From Lentimicrobiaceae bacterium (GTDB lineage Bacteria > Bacteroidota > Bacteroidia > Bacteroidales > WCHB1-69): a DNA stretch of 12,291 nt. Shown piece after piece: positions 8,034 to 12,291 of the stretch (position 1 is the first letter of the stretch; each line of letters starts with the position of its first letter). Position numbers and translations under genes: made by a program. The stretch is from positions 1 to 12,291 of the forward strand of contig WQWP01000069.1 in the NCBI GenBank assembly GCA_009787485.1, written 5' to 3'. The notes beneath the pieces are model-generated. The model was given only the letters and a program-made list of their open reading frames with translations, searched no databases and was not told the origin of the DNA.

Positions 8034-8107
8034 AGCCGGTAGACGGATTCGAACCGCCGACCAGCTGATTACAAATCAGCTGCTCTGGCCAACTGAGCTA
8101 CACCGGC
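8034..8107 (-). tRNA. tRNA-Thr (anticodon TGT)
   Basis: A 74-base tRNA. Acceptor GCCGGTG pairs with TACCGGC with one G-T pair at its base. The anticodon arm GCTGA-TTTGTAA-TCAGC gives TGT, reading ACA threonine codons. The T-loop core GGTTCGAATCC is standard. No CCA is encoded. It is the first tRNA of the three-tRNA operon, about 42 bases downstream of a good -7 box. Confidence 0.97.
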
Positions 8108-8148
8108 AAAAGTACAATAAGTCAAAGTACGTCCCTCATTTGGGGCGG

Positions 8149-8156
8149 CAAAAATA
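8149..8156 (-). promoter_or_regulatory. Probable -7 box of the tRNA Thr-Tyr-Gly operon
   Basis: The minus strand reads TATTTTTG, a full match to the Bacteroidota -7 consensus TAnnTTTG. It is followed at once by a GC-rich CCGCCCC stretch, unlike the AT-rich DNA around it. Transcription would start roughly 5-7 bases on, leaving a leader of about 35 bases before mature tRNA-Thr. No convincing -33 TTTG was seen. The box also separates the tRNA operon from the ClC gene that ends at 8197 on the same strand; I found no terminator between the two. Confidence 0.6.
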
Positions 8157-8196
8157 GTTTTTTTTTCATTATCTCGGAAAACTAATATTATTTTTC

Positions 8197-9999
8197 TTAA
8201 TTCGATTCCTCCGCTATAAAATCTCGATAAGCCGTTAAAACTTTTGCGCGGGAAAGAAATCCAACATAAGTTCTGTCTGCTTTAATAATTGGCAAGTTAA
8301 AGTTGCCGGTACGTTCAAATTTTGCAAGCACCGTTTTTGTAGAATCGGTCTCATACACAAACTCTTCAGGCTCAATCATTAAGTCTTCCACAAAAAGTGT
8401 GTCGTATTTACTTTGGTCGAAAATAGTTTCTCGATGGTAATCCATCACCAATAATCCGACAAATTTTCGTTGGTCGTCAACCACTACAAAAAGATTGCGG
8501 ACAGATTTGGCAATGAGATGCGTATATTCTCTTAAAGTACTGTGAATGGAAATGGTAGCAATATCGTGATCCATTAAAGTATGCCAATCCACTTTTCTCA
8601 TGGCAAAAAAGTCTTTGTTGTGGGTTTTCAGTTCTCCTTTTTCAGCCAATTGTTTTCCATATAATGAATATTTTTCAATCGGAGAAACAATGAGGTAAGA
8701 TATTGAAGATGTTATCATTAACGGAATGAGTAATGAGTAACCGATAGATAATTCGGCCGTCAGAAAAATTGCCGTAAGCGGGGTCAGCATCACGCCGGAC
8801 ATAATGCCTGCCATGCCGGCTAAAATAAAATGAAAATAAGGAAGTTGCAGTCCAAAAAACACGTTTAAACAATGCGAAACAAAAAAACCGCAAAAGCCGC
8901 CGATAAATAATGCCGGCGCAAACGTTCCGCCCACTCCGCCCGATGCGGTAGTAATGGAGGTGGCAATCACTTTCAATAAGATAATCGCCAAAATTAATCC
9001 TAAAAACAATAAAGGTATGTGAGTGAAATGAGAAAGCGGCGAGCCTTTGAAAATTAATTCCGGCGCATTGGAAGATAGAATTTCATTAATATAAATATAA
9101 CCTTCTCCGTAAAACATTGGGAAAAAGAATATTAACCCTCCGAGCAACAGTCCGCCTAAAATTCCTTTTAAATATTTGCGCTTTATTTTTGAAAACCATT
9201 TTTCAATGGTTCTCAATGTTCTTAAAAAATAGAGGGAAATGAATGCTGTAAAAATACCAAGTATCAGATAATAAGGTACATTTTTAACATTAAATGCGTC
9301 TGCGGTAACGGTCGTAAACAGCACGCCATGTCCCATAAAAAGGATGGAAAGCACAATGCCCGTAGCCGCCGAAATCATGAGCGGCAACACGGTAGCTGCC
9401 GTAAAATCTATCATTAACAGCTCTATCGCAAAAACGAGTGCGGCGATAGGCGCCTTAAAAACGGCAGCAAAGGCGGCGGTGCACCCGCAAGCCAACAGCA
9501 AAACAGTATTTTTAGGGCTCATCTTGAAGTATTGCGCCAAATTAGACCCGATTGCCGAACCGGTAAGCACCATGGGCGCCTCCAGGCCGACCGATCCGCC
9601 GAAACCCACCGTGATAGAGCTCGCCACCATGGAAGAATACATGTTGTGCGATTTCAGTTTGCCGTTATCTTTACTTATCGCACTCAGCACTTTACTTACG
9701 CCGTGGCTCAAATCATCTTTCACCACACGTGTTACAAAAAGAATAGTAATAATAATGCCCAGCAAAGGAAAAGCCAGGTAGAGGTAATTGTGTTCGGCAT
9801 CGGGAAACGCGTTCGACAAAAAAGAAGCCGTAAAATGCAGTAAATTCTTGATGATGATGGCTGCGGTAGCCCCAAATACACCGGTAAAAAAACTCAATAA
9901 CAACACCGTATTGCTGATCCCCAATTGCTGCTTGCAGTAGCGGCGCAGTTTGGAAAAGTAGGACACGAAATAACGGAATGGGCGAGTTGTCACTTTCAA
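8197..9999 (-). CDS. ClC-family anion channel/transporter with C-terminal CBS pair
   Basis: A membrane protein of up to 600 residues in the ClC family, which moves chloride or related anions. About residues 30-445 form the hydrophobic ClC core; 473-592 form two CBS domains that commonly bind adenine nucleotides and control gating. Key sites: gating glutamate E140 in GGSVGLEAP, GGTFAP (357-362) and central tyrosine Y421 (SIGYS). The helix D selectivity motif, usually GSGIPEV, reads SHGVSKV (98-104), with His and Ser for the anion-binding Ser and the Pro. The position of the E. coli proton-path glutamate 203 is Leu194 (FAIELL). This argues against a standard 2Cl-/H+ antiporter mechanism. There is no ATG near the N-terminus: the candidates are TTG 9999, GTG 9993 and GTG 9966. 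The TTG overlaps the stop of the upstream ATPase gene by four bases, so translation may be coupled. Confidence 0.9.
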   Translation of the reverse strand: MKVTTRPFRYFVSYFSKLRRYCKQQLGISNTVLLLSFFTGVFGATAAIIIKNLLHFTASFLSNAFPDAEHNYLYLAFPLLGIIITILFVTRVVKDDLSHGVSKVLSAISKDNGKLKSHNMYSSMVASSITVGFGGSVGLEAPMVLTGSAIGSNLAQYFKMSPKNTVLLLACGCTAAFAAVFKAPIAALVFAIELLMIDFTAATVLPLMISAATGIVLSILFMGHGVLFTTVTADAFNVKNVPYYLILGIFTAFISLYFLRTLRTIEKWFSKIKRKYLKGILGGLLLGGLIFFFPMFYGEGYIYINEILSSNAPELIFKGSPLSHFTHIPLLFLGLILAIILLKVIATSITTASGGVGGTFAPALFIGGFCGFFVSHCLNVFFGLQLPYFHFILAGMAGIMSGVMLTPLTAIFLTAELSIGYSLLIPLMITSSISYLIVSPIEKYSLYGKQLAEKGELKTHNKDFFAMRKVDWHTLMDHDIATISIHSTLREYTHLIAKSVRNLFVVVDDQRKFVGLLVMDYHRETIFDQSKYDTLFVEDLMIEPEEFVYETDSTKTVLAKFERTGNFNLPIIKADRTYVGFLSRAKVLTAYRDFIAEESN

Positions 10000-11243
10000 T
10001 GTAGTTTTTCTTTTAATTTTTCAACCAAAAAACCTTGCAGAAAATGAGTTTCTGTAACTTTTGAGTTCAAATTTTGATTGATAACGTATTTTTCCTGAAT
10101 GTTGTTTTCTGCACAAAAATTTTCCAATGCTAAGAGCCGTACCGGTTTCTGAAAGATTTTATACTTACACTCAATGGCTTTCAGTGAGAATAGGTTATTG
10201 TAAATAAAATCAACTTCTGTTCCATCTGTTGTGCGAAAGAACTGAATTTGTGTGCTATTGCTTTTATGTTTCCATAGTTCCAAAAAAACAGCATTTTCAA
10301 AAATGGCGCCATTATCATTTCGTAATGAAATGGAATTAAAATTGTTAGCCAAACGATTTCGCAATCCGGTATCGCAAAAATAGAGTTTTTGCATTTTCGT
10401 AATTGCTTTTCTTTGGTTTCCCTGAAATGGAGAAATCATCTTAATAATATACATTTGTTCTAATAAAAACAGGAAGTTTTCACACGTTTTGTAAGTGAGC
10501 CCGCTCTCTCTGCTCAATTTGTTTATATTCAGCAAATTTCCTATTTGTAACGCCAACAATTGAATCAATTTATTAAAACCTACAACTTGCTCATTTGCAA
10601 TATAGTTGCGAATATCTTTCAACAAATAAGTTTGATAAATATCGTTTAATATTTCTATTTTTTCCGGATACGATTTTACTAAAGCGGCTCTAGGCAATCC
10701 GCCAAAAATCAAAAATTCGGCAAACAGTTGTTCAATGGGCGCAGTTAAAGCAGAAGAAGCAGTGTTTTCGTTTAAAGATAGATACAGTTGGTGTAAATTT
10801 GGGTCGGAAAACTGCAAATATTCTTCAAATGAGAGCGATAAAACTTCAATAATGCGCGCACGTCCCGCTAACGATTCTTCCACTTTTTGCAAAATATCTA
10901 AACTTGAACTGCCTGAACAAAGAATTTTTAATTGATTATTTTTATCTGTTAACAATTTTAGCAAGGTAGAAATTCCATCAATATATTGAAACTCATCAAT
11001 TAACAGGGAACCGTCTAACTCTTCGTTTAAATATACTTTTAAGTAATTTTCTATGGTGGACGGTTTATCAAAAAGCGCAGCAGTTTCAACATCCTGTCCA
11101 TTTAAAGACACTACTTTTTTTTGAAAATCAATGGATTGCATGATTGAAGTTTTTCCAACCTGCCTGGCTCCAATTAAAACTACAATAGGAACTGCTTGAA
11201 GCGCTTTTTCAATTTTTGCAATGTAGGATGTTCTTTTATACAT
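9996..11243 (-). CDS. AAA family ATPase with DUF4143 (PD-(D/E)xK-like) C-terminal domain
   Basis: A 415-residue protein of the AAA_14/DUF4143 class, common in many copies in Bacteroidota and archaea and still of poorly known function. The N-terminal ATPase has Walker A GARQVGKT (25-32), Walker B LLIDEFQ (80-86, D83 and E84) and a sensor-like CSGSSS (109-114). A winged-helix-like middle (about 200-270; LLNINKLSRESGLTYKTCENFL) follows. The DUF4143 domain carries GTEVDF and IECKYK, so D345, E358 and K360 fit a PD-(D/E)xK nuclease-fold site. The length is normal and no motif is missing. The ATG at 11243 is followed by a good frame. The stop overlaps the non-ATG start of the ClC gene. Upstream lies a 72-base gap with phased repeats. 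It could have been inserted between its neighbours, but no ends of a mobile element are visible. Confidence 0.9.
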   Translation of the reverse strand: MYKRTSYIAKIEKALQAVPIVVLIGARQVGKTSIMQSIDFQKKVVSLNGQDVETAALFDKPSTIENYLKVYLNEELDGSLLIDEFQYIDGISTLLKLLTDKNNQLKILCSGSSSLDILQKVEESLAGRARIIEVLSLSFEEYLQFSDPNLHQLYLSLNENTASSALTAPIEQLFAEFLIFGGLPRAALVKSYPEKIEILNDIYQTYLLKDIRNYIANEQVVGFNKLIQLLALQIGNLLNINKLSRESGLTYKTCENFLFLLEQMYIIKMISPFQGNQRKAITKMQKLYFCDTGLRNRLANNFNSISLRNDNGAIFENAVFLELWKHKSNSTQIQFFRTTDGTEVDFIYNNLFSLKAIECKYKIFQKPVRLLALENFCAENNIQEKYVINQNLNSKVTETHFLQGFLVEKLKEKLH

Positions 11244-11317
11244 CTCGATAATTTTGCGCGAAAATACAAAAAACTCTCGATAATTTTATCCAGTTGGAAA
11301 AAAAAATCGAGAATTTT
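11243..11317. repeat. Three phased 11-bp direct repeats upstream of the ATPase
   Basis: The plus strand shows TCGATAATTTT at 11245-11255 and 11277-11287, and TCGAGAATTTT (one mismatch) at 11307-11317. The first two copies match over 13 bases (11243-11255 and 11275-11287). The spacings are 32 and 30 bases, about three helical turns, so all copies face the same side of the DNA. The first copy touches the ATPase start codon and the third forms part of the terminator stem of the upstream aminotransferase gene. The arrangement resembles an operator array; no regulator is identified. Confidence 0.6.
11259..11266 (-). promoter_or_regulatory. Candidate -7 box for the ATPase-ClC transcript
   Basis: The minus strand reads TATTTTCG, a 7-of-8 match to TAnnTTTG, between the first two copies of the phased repeat. 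Initiation 5-7 bases on would leave a leader under 15 bases before the ATPase ATG at 11243. The call rests on one degenerate box. Confidence 0.3.
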
Positions 11318-11332
11318 ATTTGAAATTTCTCG
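11298..11332 (-). terminator. Terminator-like hairpin over the aminotransferase stop codon
   Basis: On the minus strand CGAGAA (11327-11332) pairs with TTCTCG (11308-11313). After one mismatch there are three more A-T pairs and a 5-base loop (11318-11322). One base past the stem comes a run of nine T (positions 11306-11298). This is the form of an intrinsic terminator, though the stem is short and AT-rich. It overlaps the TAA of the DegT-type gene (11316-11318), so the last codons lie inside the stem. Confidence 0.6.
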
Positions 11333-12291
11333 TGTTCATTACAATAATTACAATACATGGGTCTATTTTCTGTAAAAAACGCAAAACACCATCCGTATTT
11401 TTGACATCCGTCGGCAAATTAATGACATGTTTGGCAGCAAAAACCGCATTAGGATACAACTCCGGATGTAACTGCCACTGCTCAAAATCTTTTTGAACAG
11501 GATGAATAGGGCTGTTAAACCACTCTCCCAATGCAATGTTGTCTTTTTCAGCTAAACGAAAAATTTCATCTCGATTTTCTACCAACAATGGATATTTTAA
11601 GAATGAATGATTTTCAAATAAAGATACCGAAACATGATTTTTATTACAATTTTTCAAATACTCAGTATAAATTTGAGCGTTTCTTTGCCGTTGACTTAAG
11701 CCAACGGTAATAGATTGAATATTTTGTATCCCTTTTTTCATCTGAGTTTCAGATAGTTTCATAAAATAATTAGGCGGCATAACCACAGAAGATATCTCTC
11801 CTCCCGAAGAAGACCCTAAAACCAAATTATTTCTACTTAAAAAGCGATAAAATTTAACCAAATGCCAATAAATATGCTTATTCAACAATTTTTCTCTGAC
11901 AAAATAAAGAAGTTGCAAAAAAACACGCTGTTGTAGTGAAGGTGTAATTAAATCTTGATTTACTTTTTGAATGGGTTCAAGTAGTTTTAAATTGTTAATC
12001 AGTGCAAAGCCTCCAATTCCGGTGGAGAAAGGCTTGTTCCATTGAGTAGAGTAAAAAGCGGCATCGCAATAGGAGCCATTAGGTTTTTGGTTGTAATAAC
12101 CTCCGAAGCCGTGTGTGCAGTCTTCTATCGTAAAAATATTTTGCGCTTTGGCAAATGATGTAATTTCTTCAATATCAGAACTTAATCCGAATGTATTTTG
12201 GCAAATAATAACTTTCGTACTAAGGGTAATAGCTTTTTTAATATTTTCAAAAGAAGGGTTAAAAGTTTCAATATCAATATCTACATAAACA
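11316..12291 (-). CDS. DegT/DnrJ/EryC1 family aminotransferase, N-terminus outside the window
   Basis: The frame that ends at the TAA at 11316 is open to the right edge, giving 325 visible residues. A TTG at 11918 is only an internal codon. The upstream part reads VYVDIDIETFNPS, then VIICQNTFGLSSDIEEI, IEDCTHGFGG and STQWNKPFSTGIGGFALINN. These match the DegT fold in order: the VDID strand, the IED aspartate for the PLP ring, and the Schiff-base lysine (codon 12033-12035) in WNKPF. The C-terminal half has HPVQKDFEQW and a closing NLPT motif typical of sugar aminotransferases. About 80-90 N-terminal residues appear to be missing at the edge. Such enzymes make amino sugars (nucleotide-sugar 3- or 4-aminotransferases) for surface glycans; the exact substrate cannot be told. 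A terminator-like hairpin covers its stop. Confidence 0.88.
   Translation of the reverse strand, partial: VYVDIDIETFNPSFENIKKAITLSTKVIICQNTFGLSSDIEEITSFAKAQNIFTIEDCTHGFGGYYNQKPNGSYCDAAFYSTQWNKPFSTGIGGFALINNLKLLEPIQKVNQDLITPSLQQRVFLQLLYFVREKLLNKHIYWHLVKFYRFLSRNNLVLGSSSGGEISSVVMPPNYFMKLSETQMKKGIQNIQSITVGLSQRQRNAQIYTEYLKNCNKNHVSVSLFENHSFLKYPLLVENRDEIFRLAEKDNIALGEWFNSPIHPVQKDFEQWQLHPELYPNAVFAAKHVINLPTDVKNTDGVLRFLQKIDPCIVIIVMNTRNFK

Noticed and set aside
8108..8196. A terminator for the ClC gene before the tRNA promoter
   Set aside because: Only a weak AT palindrome around TAATATTA is present, without a GC stem; it is too weak to call.
9344..9781. A 145-codon plus-strand frame opposite the ClC gene
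   Set aside because: It is antisense to the conserved selectivity and gating region of ClC, with no domain and no supporting promoter.
9996..11243. ATPase plus ClC as a defence or toxin-antitoxin pair
   Set aside because: AAA_14/DUF4143 ATPases are common single genes, the ClC protein is a housekeeping-type transporter, and no effector, nuclease partner or integrase is nearby.

Overview
The window looks like a chromosomal segment of a Bacteroidota bacterium. The reasons are a moderately AT-rich sequence, start codons without clear Shine-Dalgarno sites, several upstream matches to the Bacteroidota -7 box (TAnnTTTG), an AspRS C-terminus of the type I associate with this phylum, and an M13 peptidase with a loose lipobox. 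These are family-level impressions; no database search was possible.

Layout from left to right. Positions 1-106 are non-coding or a gene edge and hold a short degenerate tandem repeat. Positions 107-4300 (minus strand) form a tight three-gene run: aspartyl-tRNA synthetase (aspS), a Wzz-type chain-length determinant, and an O-antigen ligase/polymerase-family membrane protein. The last two genes overlap at TAATG. A divergent intergenic region (about 4301-4506) separates this run from a plus-strand pair: a secreted M13 (neprilysin/PepO-like) zinc metallopeptidase and a class-V PLP enzyme of the cysteine desulfurase family. That pair ends at a strong, near-symmetric hairpin (7748-7787) that can terminate transcription from both sides. 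On the minus strand it closes a tRNA operon, Thr(TGT)-Tyr(GTA)-Gly(TCC), which runs toward it from 8107. An AT-only repeat hairpin sits between tRNA-Tyr and tRNA-Gly.

Further right, all on the minus strand, are a ClC-family anion channel/transporter with a CBS pair (8197-9999), an AAA ATPase of the AAA_14/DUF4143 type (9996-11243) whose stop overlaps the ClC start, and the C-terminal 325 residues of a DegT/DnrJ/EryC1 sugar aminotransferase that runs off the right edge. A terminator-like hairpin covers the aminotransferase stop. Three phased copies of an 11-bp motif fill the gap upstream of the ATPase.

Functionally this is mostly housekeeping (aspS, tRNAs, a PLP enzyme, a peptidase, a ClC protein) with surface-polysaccharide genes at both ends. 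I see no CRISPR array, insertion sequence, toxin-antitoxin pair or convincing new multi-gene system. The items most worth a second look are the ClC gene (no ATG start, altered selectivity and proton-path residues), the phased repeats before the ATPase, and the AT hairpin inside the tRNA operon.
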